From assembly GCA_016926175.1 (NCBI GenBank), contig JAFGPA010000019.1:1-39695 (forward strand): a stretch of 39,695 bases of DNA, written 5' to 3'. This document shows positions 25,934 through 34,167 of this stretch, piece by piece; the stretch's first letter is position 1; every line of letters starts with the position of its first letter. Under the pieces are notes generated by a model. That model worked only from the letters and a program-made list of their open reading frames with translations. It ran no database searches and had not been told where the DNA came from. This DNA comes from Microcaldota archaeon (GTDB taxonomy: Archaea; Micrarchaeota; Micrarchaeia; Anstonellales; Bilamarchaeaceae). Position numbers and translations under genes: made by a program.

Positions 25934-26689
25934 GAGTTCTCTTAAAATCATCAGAATACCCATCAATATCATAAACGCTACAAAAGCGGCCCTTCTTTTT
26001 TTCTCATCTATATGAACTACGAGGTGCGAGGCAGCATATACCCCAATAACTGACCCTGCCATTACAGGTATCAGCAGGTCAAGTACAATATTTCCAATTG
26101 CCAGATGGGCAAGAGAACTTGAAGTGGAATATATCACAATTATGGCCAAAGAGGTTGGAACCGCCATCTTTATTGGCAATCCCCGGAATTTCATCAGGAG
26201 AGGCACAAGTATCCCGCCTCCCCCAATGCCGAAGAACCCATTCAGGAATCCTCCAACTCCGCCTAACAAGGCAGTTCTGGCAGCCTTTTCTTTCATGGTA
26301 TGCTCTTTTATCTTTTCTACAGGCAAATTCCAGACGAAATATGCAAGAAAGAAAAACAAAACCCCGGTTCCAAACATTAATGCCGAACTGTTAAACAAGC
26401 CCGTCATATATGCTCCCATTACCGAAAAAATAATCCCTGCCAGCCCTGCAACTATTGCAGTTTTTAGCTTTATTTTTGTCACTCCCTTCATATGAAAGCT
26501 CATGGCCCCTGCCAGTGCAGTTGGAATGGTAAGTGGAACCGTTGTTGCAATGGCTTCATGGCCAGTCAGCCCAAAAAATATCCTGAATGCGGGTATGATA
26601 AGCATGGCGCCTCCTATTCCGAATATTGCCGCAAGCACTCCTGCTGCAAGCCCCAGGACGAACCCGCCAACTATCAATATCTCGTCCAT
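25925..26689 (-). CDS. TauE/SafE family membrane permease
   Basis: A 254-residue protein with about eight TM helices in two similar halves. The family hallmarks GLAAGVLAAIFGIGGAML near the N-terminus and VGGFLNGFFGIGGGGILVPLL in the middle are the two repeated glycine-rich motifs. The family exports sulfite, sulfoacetate or other organic sulfur anions; the substrate is not given by sequence. A TTAGGAG precedes the ATG. The gene diverges from the methionine sulfoxide reductase gene over a 75-nt gap with back-to-back TATA-like elements. Confidence 0.92.
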   Translation of the reverse strand: MDEILIVGGFVLGLAAGVLAAIFGIGGAMLIIPAFRIFFGLTGHEAIATTVPLTIPTALAGAMSFHMKGVTKIKLKTAIVAGLAGIIFSVMGAYMTGLFNSSALMFGTGVLFFFLAYFVWNLPVEKIKEHTMKEKAARTALLGGVGGFLNGFFGIGGGGILVPLLMKFRGLPIKMAVPTSLAIIVIYSTSSSLAHLAIGNIVLDLLIPVMAGSVIGVYAASHLVVHIDEKKRRAAFVAFMILMGILMILRELFF

Positions 26690-26764
26690 TACTCCTAATT
26701 TCGTTGGCTATAATTGAAAAACTTTTGGAAATATCCATATAAATTCAAATTGCGTTGAAACATC

Positions 26765-27634
26765 ATGAAAAAACTTACGCTTCAGGAGGAAAATGTAATA
26801 CTTTACAAAGGCACAGAGCCGCCTTTTTCAGGAGAATACAATGATCATTTTGAAGCTGGAACCTACCTTTGCAAAAGATGCGATGCACCACTTTATCTTT
26901 CAGATGATAAGTTCCGGTCTTCATGCGGGTGGCCAAGTTTTGATGACGCGATTCAAGGTGCAGTAAAAAGAATTCCGGATCCGGACGGCACAAGGACAGA
27001 AATCCAATGTGCCCGGTGCGGTGCACATCTTGGCCATGTTTTCAAAGGTGAAAACCTCACTCAAAAGAATCTCCGCCATTGCGTGAACTCGGTTTCCCTG
27101 AAATTTATCCCCAAGAGCGACATCTGCTCAATAATCCTTGGAGGGGGGTGCTTCTGGTGCATTGAAGCAGTCTTCAAGATAGTTCCGGGAGTTCTTTCTG
27201 TGACTCCTGGCTATGCTGGCGGCACAACAGAAAATCCAACATATGAACAACTCTGCACTGGAAAGACCGGACATGCTGAAGTTGTGGAAGTTAAGTATAA
27301 TCCCAACAGGCTTTCTCTTGAAAAGATAGCTGAAGTATTTTTTGCTGCCCATGATCCTACAACATTGAATCGCCAGGGCAATGATGTCGGAACGCAGTAT
27401 CGCTCAATAATCCTCTACAATTCCAAGGAACAGAAGAATGTCTTGGAAAAACTCATCAAAGAAATACGGGCAGATTATGAAGCTCCAATAGTAACGGAGC
27501 TGGTGCCTCTTGAAGCTTTCTATCCGGCAGAAGATTACCACAAAGATTATTTTGAAAAAAACCCACAACAGACTTATTGCCAGGTTGTCATAGCTCCAAA
27601 AATCAATAAAATCCAAAAATTACTTTATCCCTGA
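26765..27634 (+). CDS. msrBA: Methionine sulfoxide reductase MsrB-MsrA fusion
   Basis: A 289-residue repair enzyme for both sulfoxide stereoisomers. Residues 1-118 are MsrB, with zinc-binding Cys pairs (CKRCDA and CARCGA), the SSCGWPSF segment and the nucleophile Cys106 in RHCVNSVSL. Residues 122-289 are MsrA, with Cys129 in GGCFWC, PGYAGG, GHAEVVEV and HDPTTLNRQGNDVGTQYRS. The N-terminal MsrB order is the less usual arrangement seen in part of the prokaryotes. No signal peptide, so it acts in the cytoplasm. A TATA-like CATATAAAT about 25 nt upstream suggests a leaderless message. Confidence 0.96.
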   Translation: MKKLTLQEENVILYKGTEPPFSGEYNDHFEAGTYLCKRCDAPLYLSDDKFRSSCGWPSFDDAIQGAVKRIPDPDGTRTEIQCARCGAHLGHVFKGENLTQKNLRHCVNSVSLKFIPKSDICSIILGGGCFWCIEAVFKIVPGVLSVTPGYAGGTTENPTYEQLCTGKTGHAEVVEVKYNPNRLSLEKIAEVFFAAHDPTTLNRQGNDVGTQYRSIILYNSKEQKNVLEKLIKEIRADYEAPIVTELVPLEAFYPAEDYHKDYFEKNPQQTYCQVVIAPKINKIQKLLYP

Positions 27635-27715
27635 AATTATTACAACACGATTCTTTCCATATTTTTTAGCGCAGCCAGGGCATATGGCACTGTACTGGAT
27701 GAATTTTCGCTTCAT
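27620..27715 (-). CDS. Possible 31-residue Cys-pair small ORF
   Basis: The minus strand encodes MKRKFIQYSAICPGCAKKYG followed by KNRVVIISGIK. The CPGC followed by basic residues looks like half of a zinc ribbon. The ATG lies about 25-30 nt from the reversed TATATAAA of the promoter block at 27730-27748, so a divergent leaderless transcript is conceivable. It overlaps the 3' end of the MsrBA gene by 15 nt. It may be chance. Confidence 0.25.
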   Translation of the reverse strand: MKRKFIQYSAICPGCAKKYGKNRVVIISGIK

Positions 27716-27729
27716 TCCAATATGTGTCA

Positions 27730-27748
27730 GAAAAAACGTTTATATATG
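27730..27748 (+). promoter_or_regulatory. Promoter block shared with the first histidine kinase
   Basis: Exact 19-base copy of the block at 23643-23661 (A-rich BRE-like part plus TTTATATA), again ending 26 nt before the kinase ATG. Sequence beyond the block differs between the two copies, so its retention suggests a common basal or regulated promoter, or a recent duplication. Confidence 0.75.
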
Positions 27749-27773
27749 CGTTCCTTTATAATAATTAATCGCC

Positions 27774-29501
27774 ATGAGCAGCCAAAACAAAAAATCGAAA
27801 ACATCCAATGGTATTCCCGGAAGTTTCGAAGAGGCACACAAGCTTATACATACCAGTTCAGACAATGAAACCAGTTTTACGCGCAGACTGCTGTTTCCCT
27901 GGTTCAAAGGTCCCCTTGAAGAAGGTCCTCCATCAGCAAGAACGGTAGATCACATACGCAATAATGCCCATGCCGTGCTTTTTGCCCTGCTAAACAATCC
28001 TCTGCATGCCATTGTTTCAACCGATGATAATGGGGTGGTGCTGGGATGGAATCAGGCCGCCCAAAAATTCTTTGGCTATGAAGCTTCTGAAATTATCGGA
28101 CATCCATCATCAATGCTTTTTTCATCAAGATACCCAGTCAAGCATGGCGGCTGCAAAATTGAACCTATAAAAGGGATTCCATCGCTGTTTCTCGGCACTG
28201 CTGTTGAGGTTCAGGGCAGGCATAAAAACGGAAACGAATTTCCCATTGAATTGTCTGTTTCCTTATGGAAACCCGAACAGGTAACCAGCCTGATCTCAGG
28301 CGGCTATACTGCAGTAATCCAGGATATTTCAACCCGTAAAAAAGCAGAATCAGAAAAAAGAGAGTCAACAACCAGGCTTGAAGTTGCCCTGAAGGCCCTT
28401 ATGGAAAGCGAAGCCCACTGGAAAGTAATTGTTGAAACCAGCCAGGATGTTATAATGCTTACAAGTCCTTCAGACGGGACAATAACATATCTGAGTCCTT
28501 CATGTTCTTCAGTTTTCGGTTATGCCCCTCATGATCTGATAGGTCAAAGGCCGTGGATTGTCCACCCGGAAGATCTTGACCGTTTCAAAGTTCTTCATTA
28601 TCGTGCATTGGCTGGAGAGCCGGGCACAAATGTTGAATACCGGATAAATACCAAGGACAAGAAAATACGATGGGTATCGCATTCATGGTCTCCGATAGTT
28701 GATGAAGAAAAGGCAGTAGTGGAAATAATCAGCATTGTAAGGGATATAACCGAAATCAAAAGAGCAGAGGAAGCAAGACGTACAGAACTTAAACTGGAAA
28801 CTGCAAGAACAACTGCAGGTGGCATAGCCCACGATTTCAACAACGTTCTTGCCAAGATCGTTGCTGCACTTTCCTTTGCCGAATCATTACTTGGAAGAAT
28901 TAAGGAAAGCACCCCCCTTGCACCAGTAAGAAAATATCTCCAGACAGCTGCAACAGAAGCACAGCATGGAAGCGAATTAATTGCACAGCTCATGGCATTT
29001 GCCAAAGGAACCGCACTGCAGAAATCCGCGCTTTCACTTTCAGATCCAGTGGCAAATGCTGCAGCCTCCTGTATTGAACATGAAGACGGCATTGAACTTT
29101 CATGCGATTTCCCGAACGATCTTCCATTTGTCTGCGCGGATCCGGTTCAGATAAAACAAGTGATACATAATATAGTTACAAATGCGGTTCAGGCAATGCC
29201 TCACAGAGGAAAAATTGAAATCACAGGCCACGAAATATCACTTGGTCCAAACCAGATGCCCCAGCTGCCCGGGGGCAAGTATGTCAAATTATCCATTCGC
29301 GACCAGGGAATAGGAATCAGTTCGGAAAACCTGGAAAAAATCTTTGAATTTTCATTTACCACAAAAAAACAAGGGGACGGGCATGGCATTGGTCTCGCAA
29401 TTTCATCCCAGATAATAAAGGAGCACGGAGGACATATTGAAGTCGTGTCTGAATCTGACAAAGGCACAACATTCCATATCTATCTTCCTGTTTCTGAATA
29501 A
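27774..29501 (+). CDS. Double-PAS histidine kinase
   Basis: A 575-residue soluble sensor. A polar N-terminus is followed by PAS1 at about 65-195 (IVSTDDNGVVLGWNQAAQKFFGY), PAS2 at about 215-330 (DVIMLTSPSDGTITYLSP, IVRDITEIKRAEE), His353 in GGIAHDFNNVLAK and an HATPase domain (NIVTNAVQAM, DQGIGI, FTTKKQGDGHGIGLA). It ends after the HATPase without a receiver. PAS2 and the kinase core closely resemble the PAS and core of the kinase at 23687-25261, so the two are paralogues. A natural possibility is that it phosphorylates the receiver attached to its sibling. No TM segment. Confidence 0.93.
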   Translation: MSSQNKKSKTSNGIPGSFEEAHKLIHTSSDNETSFTRRLLFPWFKGPLEEGPPSARTVDHIRNNAHAVLFALLNNPLHAIVSTDDNGVVLGWNQAAQKFFGYEASEIIGHPSSMLFSSRYPVKHGGCKIEPIKGIPSLFLGTAVEVQGRHKNGNEFPIELSVSLWKPEQVTSLISGGYTAVIQDISTRKKAESEKRESTTRLEVALKALMESEAHWKVIVETSQDVIMLTSPSDGTITYLSPSCSSVFGYAPHDLIGQRPWIVHPEDLDRFKVLHYRALAGEPGTNVEYRINTKDKKIRWVSHSWSPIVDEEKAVVEIISIVRDITEIKRAEEARRTELKLETARTTAGGIAHDFNNVLAKIVAALSFAESLLGRIKESTPLAPVRKYLQTAATEAQHGSELIAQLMAFAKGTALQKSALSLSDPVANAAASCIEHEDGIELSCDFPNDLPFVCADPVQIKQVIHNIVTNAVQAMPHRGKIEITGHEISLGPNQMPQLPGGKYVKLSIRDQGIGISSENLEKIFEFSFTTKKQGDGHGIGLAISSQIIKEHGGHIEVVSESDKGTTFHIYLPVSE

Positions 29502-29639
29502 TTAGTTATGATTTCCAGAAGCATTGCATCCTGCTCCGGCAGTTAACTTTGCTGTTTATTCATCTTTGTCAAGGTTTTGTGAGCGATTGCGCTCGTTGAG
29601 GGCGCATTAAGCAGCCATCAGGAACAATACAACTCCTAA
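29502..29639. other. Convergent intergenic gap with small hairpin
   Basis: This gap separates the converging kinase and YdeI genes. It holds a short perfect inverted repeat GAGCG-ATTG-CGCTC near 29581-29594, more GC-rich than its surroundings. No promoter or further ORF is evident. The hairpin may act in termination or be incidental. Confidence 0.35.
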
Positions 29640-30209
29640 TCATTCCCTTATGAATCCGAACCGCTTGTGTTTTGCTGTCCTATTGATGAAATTATGAAGG
29701 CTTTTTCTGTAGGCTTCCTCACCATGGCGCCTGCGTTCCTGAATATATGCCACTCGCACCCGTATGTATGCTGCCGGAAGTTTCTGGAAATACTCCCAGG
29801 CATCAGCATTCTTCCTGATCGCCTTTAATATGCCCGTAGGTATGATGAAGTTGTCATGGTCAGAACCAGGGTCATATGCATGCGACACGGCCGCGAGCCC
29901 GGACCTAGTCATTCTTCCCTCCAAAACCAGTTTCCTTATGCGCTCCTTGTTCGCCTGTGAAAGCCGGCTGCCCCGCCTCCTCGGAGAAAAACGTTGGGCA
30001 GTTCTTTTTTCATCCATCCTTTTCACGATGCTGTCTATCCAACCGAAGCATAGCGCCTCTTCAACTGCGTCATTGTAGGGGATTCTGGGTTTTCCTGCCG
30101 CTTTTTTGTAATATACGAGCCATATATCTTTTTCTGTGCCATGGTGTTTTGAGAGCCAGGCGCGCCATGCCTTCCTGTCCTTGGCGTAGATTGTTTTTCC
30201 GAGTTCCAC
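29640..30209 (-). CDS. YdeI/OmpD-associated family protein
   Basis: A 189-residue protein with the family pattern: AKDRKAWRAWLSKHH, EKDIWLVYYKKAAGKP, the DAVEEALCFGWIDS core, the FSPRRRGSRLSQANKERI segment and GRMTRSGLAAV. The C-terminal half has the helical bacteriocin-protection type domain (YFQKLP, RRRHGEEAYRKSL). The family is mostly bacterial and its biochemical role is not settled. The GTG at 30209 is chosen because GGAG lies seven nucleotides upstream and a TATA-like ATTATAAAAC lies at 30229-30239; longer in-frame reading passes through this promoter. Probably gained from bacteria. Confidence 0.88.
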   Translation of the reverse strand: MELGKTIYAKDRKAWRAWLSKHHGTEKDIWLVYYKKAAGKPRIPYNDAVEEALCFGWIDSIVKRMDEKRTAQRFSPRRRGSRLSQANKERIRKLVLEGRMTRSGLAAVSHAYDPGSDHDNFIIPTGILKAIRKNADAWEYFQKLPAAYIRVRVAYIQERRRHGEEAYRKSLHNFINRTAKHKRFGFIRE

Positions 30210-30228
30210 CAATGAACTCCACACACCA

Positions 30229-30240
30229 GTTTTATAATCG
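30229..30240 (-). promoter_or_regulatory. TATA-like box of the YdeI-family gene
   Basis: The minus strand reads CGATTATAAAAC, 20 nt or more upstream of the GTG at 30209. It predicts an almost leaderless transcript and argues against the longer in-frame start at 30287. Confidence 0.4.
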
Positions 30241-30353
30241 CAGGTGCCGGGCAGGTGTTCTATTAAAGGTGTCAGACCGCACGTCACTAATCATTGCCGA
30301 AGCTCAGCGATCACCGTTGTCATCATCCACAGCATAACTAGGTATCCATCACT

Positions 30354-31847
30354 TTAAATTGCATTTCTTATCTCCGGATAAAGATTTTTGAACTGTGAAA
30401 GCCATTCTTTTCTTTCTTTTTTCAGTTTTTCTGTCAATTCTGCGTACTTTTCACTATTGTAATGCTTTTCAGGATGAAATTTTGAAGTTTCTATCCCCGG
30501 GCAGGAATCAAGAACTTCATAACCCCAGTCAGGATCTTTTTTCCATATTAAAGTTTCTCTTGCAATCTCCCTTATGATAGTAACGGAATCATATACTGTG
30601 ATTTTTTCTCCAGGTTTCTCTTCACCCTCACCTATTTTTCCAGTATTGAGAAGATAGCACTGGCAGTCAGGATTGTTTTTGATGATGTCATAAAACCGGT
30701 TTCCTTCCTCATCTCCGGAACCTATAATGAACGGATTTGTTCCGACTACCCTCCTGGATTTCCCGGGGTCAACATCAGAAGCAGAGCTTCCTATCGACTC
30801 TCCAAGCATGAAGAATGCCGCCCCCTGCTCATTGTTTAATCTGGCAACCGGCGGAACAATGGTGTTTCTTCTTGTTATGAATATTATCATATGTGCGGCC
30901 GGTATGTCTATCTTCATATCTGTGTATCTCATCTCGCTTCTAAGGACAACTGCTCTGCCATTTGATGTCAGGCCTATATCAAAAAAATCTATTTCACCGT
31001 CCCTTACCATGATATTTTCAAAAAGAGTGTTTTTGCCAAGCGCCGCTTCATAAAGAACCGGCTGGTATTCCGCTTCAAGTCCATCCGTCTTAATATAAAA
31101 ATTCTTTTCAGTACCCAGACAGGAGCCGTCCTTTTGCATCAATACGACATCATCCTGCCTTATTGTTACTCCTTCTCCTTTCTCAGCATCCAGCCAATGA
31201 TGATGGCAGGTCAAAGTTGTCTTGCCGGTTGCACTAAGTCCAAAAAGAAGAATTCCTTTTTCTTTAATTCCGCCATCCTTTACTATTCTTATAAGCTTTG
31301 AACCTGCATGAAGTCCGAGGCCTCCACGCTGTTTTGCCCTGTACATTGCCATTCTGAGATTGGCTTTTTTCATTTCCCCGGTATAATCTGATCCAAGGAC
31401 AAATGTGATGCCTGTCTGTGCTTCTACCAGGACTTTTGTTTCAGGCCATTCAGGTATTTGCACGGTGGTAAAATCCGGCTGTTCAATTTTCATTTCCCTG
31501 AACAGCATTTCTCCCCACATATATGCAATATGCGGGTATTTTGCAGAAACATATGCCCTGCAGTGTAATGGACTATTGATGCACATCTGCCTGTCTATCT
31601 GAAGCAGTTTTTTTCCTTTCAGGTATCCAACCACATTTTCAACTGTTCTGGCCTGGTTTTCTGCCGGTTCCCTTTCGATTATTTCAGTGAGTTTTCCGCT
31701 TCTTCCTTTTATCCGGGTAGTGAAATACAAACTTCCGTGTTTTGTTTCGCCTCCGTTTTCGAGGCACATTTCCCTCAGTTCTTCTGTTGATGGATTGAAA
31801 ATTATTTGTGCATTTCTGGTTATTTCAGATATCGCCTTTTCAAACAT
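30354..31847 (-). CDS. pckA: Phosphoenolpyruvate carboxykinase (ATP-type)
   Basis: A 497-residue enzyme interconverting oxaloacetate and PEP. It carries the ATP-type P-loop GLSATGKTT, the following HHHWLDAEKGEG and RQDDVV region with metal-binding Asp residues, SEMRYTDMKIDIP, the ARLNNEQGAAFFMLGESIGSSASD segment and KPGEKITVYDS near the end. The ATP type is less common in archaea than the GTP type, which fits acquisition from bacteria or a lineage-specific form. The ATG at 31847 (MFEKAISEIT) is preferred; an upstream in-frame start would run toward the divergent rad50 promoter. It works next to acetyl-CoA metabolism in gluconeogenesis or in fermentation. Confidence 0.93.
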   Translation of the reverse strand: MFEKAISEITRNAQIIFNPSTEELREMCLENGGETKHGSLYFTTRIKGRSGKLTEIIEREPAENQARTVENVVGYLKGKKLLQIDRQMCINSPLHCRAYVSAKYPHIAYMWGEMLFREMKIEQPDFTTVQIPEWPETKVLVEAQTGITFVLGSDYTGEMKKANLRMAMYRAKQRGGLGLHAGSKLIRIVKDGGIKEKGILLFGLSATGKTTLTCHHHWLDAEKGEGVTIRQDDVVLMQKDGSCLGTEKNFYIKTDGLEAEYQPVLYEAALGKNTLFENIMVRDGEIDFFDIGLTSNGRAVVLRSEMRYTDMKIDIPAAHMIIFITRRNTIVPPVARLNNEQGAAFFMLGESIGSSASDVDPGKSRRVVGTNPFIIGSGDEEGNRFYDIIKNNPDCQCYLLNTGKIGEGEEKPGEKITVYDSVTIIREIARETLIWKKDPDWGYEVLDSCPGIETSKFHPEKHYNSEKYAELTEKLKKERKEWLSQFKNLYPEIRNAI

Positions 31848-31899
31848 AATTTCATATCCCAGTAAGTCTTTTTTAGGCCTTGCCCGCAATTATCTTTTG

Positions 31900-34167
31900 A
31901 TGATAAGATCCCTTCGCCTAATTAACTGGCGTTCTCATAAAGACACCAGGCTGGAGTTCAGAAAAGGCACCAATCTGCTCGTTGGCATAATGGGCGCAGG
32001 CAAGTCGAGCGTTCTCGAAGGAATTACCTTTGCCCTTTACGGCACATTTCCGGCTCTTGAAAGGAGAAAAATCAGGCTTGAGCATCTTATCCGCCTCAAC
32101 GAGCAATCTGCCACGGTTATTCTTGAATTCGAATTTAACGGATCTCTTTACAAAATTGAAAGGACCATTGAGAAGAAAACCTCTGCAGAACTATTCAAAG
32201 ATGGCCAGCTTGTCGAGCACGGAACTGTTCCGGTTACCAGATACCTGTCTGATCTGCTTCAGGCAGACTATGATCTTTTCACCAGGGCAGTATTATCCGA
32301 ACAGAACAACATCGAGCATTTTCTCAATCTTGACCCCCGAAGGAGAAAAGAAGAGCTTGATAATCTCCTGGGCCTTGACCGCTTTGAAAATGCCCGCTCC
32401 ACAATTACAACTGTAATAACCCGTATTAAGACCGAAAGACAGGCTCTGGAAAGCCAGTTCAGCCTTGCGGGCCTTCAGGAGCAGCAGGAAAAGGAAAAGC
32501 AGCACCTGCAAAAAATATCCGGTGCCGAAGCCAGGCTCAAACAAGAGCAGGAACTCCTCAAAAGCAAAACCCTGGAGCTTTCTTCATATTCCTCAGCATT
32601 TGAAAAAATGCAAAAGGAAAAAGAACAATCCGAGTTAATTGAAAGGGAAATCATCCGCCTCTCTGCCCAGTATGAATCGCTTCAAAAGGAGGTCCGGGAG
32701 GTTGATGAAGAGAAACTTGGGCTATCAAAATCCTGCCTCCGGCAAAAGCTCCAGGAAAAGACGGTACTTTCAGAATCCCTGAAAAAAACCAATGAAAAAA
32801 CAACCTTTCTTTCCAAGCAGCTTGGCTCCATACAATCAGAAATAGCATCATCTGAAAAATCCCTTGAAAAGTCTTCAAAAATCAAAACCCAGCTTTCAGA
32901 GCTGCTTGATGGACACTCCATCCAGTCCTTACAGTCAAAACAAAAGGAGCTTGAACAATCCATCCTTCAGTTCCAGTCGGATAAAACATCTGCAGAACAG
33001 TCATTCTCAGAAGTTTCCGATCTTCTTGCCAGACTGAAACCAGGTACTTCACAATGTCCGCTTTGCTTATCCCAGATCTCAGAATTGTCCCGGCAGCATA
33101 TCCGGGCAGAAAAAGAACGGTTTCTCGGGCAGAAAAAATCCCGCATCACAGAGCTTTCTGCAATTCTTGAAAAAAACCAGCAGCAGAATATCCAGCTAAA
33201 AGAAAAAATGCAGAAAATCAGCGAGCTTTCATCTATTTACAGATCAATCGAGATCCGGGATACCGGCTTCCTGAGGACTGAAGCTGCAAAAATAACAGAA
33301 GAACTCAGGACTCTTGCAGAACAAATGGTTTCCCTTGAAAAACAAATAGAAACAATTTCAGCCGAAGCAGAAAAACTCAGACAGGAAATAAGCAATTCTG
33401 AGACCATTCTCAAAAAGGCCAAACAGATGGAACAACTTTCAGAAGAACTTTCCAAAGCAAAAAAGAAGGCAATATCCTTTGACAAACAGGAATTTGAAGA
33501 ACTCCGGAAGAAAACAGAATCATTACGGCTTGAAATTGAGCGCACTTCATCGGCAATAAGCTCGATTGACTCTGAAAAAAAGCTTTCCCTGCAGCTTCTT
33601 GAACTGGTGGTTGCCGATATCAGAAAACTACAGATGCTCCAGTCAGAGATATCCCGGCTTTCTTCAACCGAGGAACAGCTTTCAATCTATAGGAATGCCC
33701 TGCTTGAGACACAGACTTCTCTGAGATCCAGCCTTTCAGAGGCCATAACTGAAGGCATGAATGAGCTATGGCATATCTTTTATCCCTATCACAATTACAA
33801 AGCCCTCCGCCTCAAAGTGACAGACAAAGACTATCTTTTTGAAGTGGATGATGGCCAGTGGAAGCCTATAGATCTGGTTGCAAGCGGAGGCGAAAAGGCA
33901 ACTGCAGCCCTGACGCTCAGAGTGGCGCTTGCGATGGTTCTTACCCCCAATCTGAGCTGGCTTATCCTGGATGAACCTACGCATAACCTTGATTCAACTG
34001 CAGTTGAAATGCTTTCATCTGCCCTGCAGTTAAAGGTTCCTGAAGTTGTAAATCAGATATTTCTTGTTACTCACGATGAAGCTTTCATGGGGTCTGAATT
34101 TGCAATGAGCTACAAGCTGAGCAGGGAAAAACAAAATAACGGAGAAACAAAAATAGAGATTATCTAG
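31900..34167 (+). CDS. rad50: Rad50 double-strand-break repair ATPase
   Basis: A 755-residue SMC-like protein that partners Mre11 in end processing. The N-terminal Walker A is GIMGAGKSS at 29-37, the zinc hook Cys386-Pro-Leu-Cys389 sits at the tip of two long coiled coils, and the C-terminal lobe has the signature VASGGEKATAAL, Walker B LILDEPTHNLD near 687-697 and the His switch VTHDEAF. The coiled coils are shorter than in typical archaeal Rad50 of about 850-900 residues. The ATG at 31900 gives the expected MIRSLRLINWRSH start; the upstream reading overlaps pckA. No mre11, herA or nurA gene is adjacent. Confidence 0.95.
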   Translation: MIRSLRLINWRSHKDTRLEFRKGTNLLVGIMGAGKSSVLEGITFALYGTFPALERRKIRLEHLIRLNEQSATVILEFEFNGSLYKIERTIEKKTSAELFKDGQLVEHGTVPVTRYLSDLLQADYDLFTRAVLSEQNNIEHFLNLDPRRRKEELDNLLGLDRFENARSTITTVITRIKTERQALESQFSLAGLQEQQEKEKQHLQKISGAEARLKQEQELLKSKTLELSSYSSAFEKMQKEKEQSELIEREIIRLSAQYESLQKEVREVDEEKLGLSKSCLRQKLQEKTVLSESLKKTNEKTTFLSKQLGSIQSEIASSEKSLEKSSKIKTQLSELLDGHSIQSLQSKQKELEQSILQFQSDKTSAEQSFSEVSDLLARLKPGTSQCPLCLSQISELSRQHIRAEKERFLGQKKSRITELSAILEKNQQQNIQLKEKMQKISELSSIYRSIEIRDTGFLRTEAAKITEELRTLAEQMVSLEKQIETISAEAEKLRQEISNSETILKKAKQMEQLSEELSKAKKKAISFDKQEFEELRKKTESLRLEIERTSSAISSIDSEKKLSLQLLELVVADIRKLQMLQSEISRLSSTEEQLSIYRNALLETQTSLRSSLSEAITEGMNELWHIFYPYHNYKALRLKVTDKDYLFEVDDGQWKPIDLVASGGEKATAALTLRVALAMVLTPNLSWLILDEPTHNLDSTAVEMLSSALQLKVPEVVNQIFLVTHDEAFMGSEFAMSYKLSREKQNNGETKIEII

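Noticed and set aside
29581-29594. Hairpin as an intrinsic bacterial-type terminator
   Set aside because: The stem is only five base pairs and no T run follows, so it does not qualify as a terminator; it is recorded only as a small inverted repeat.
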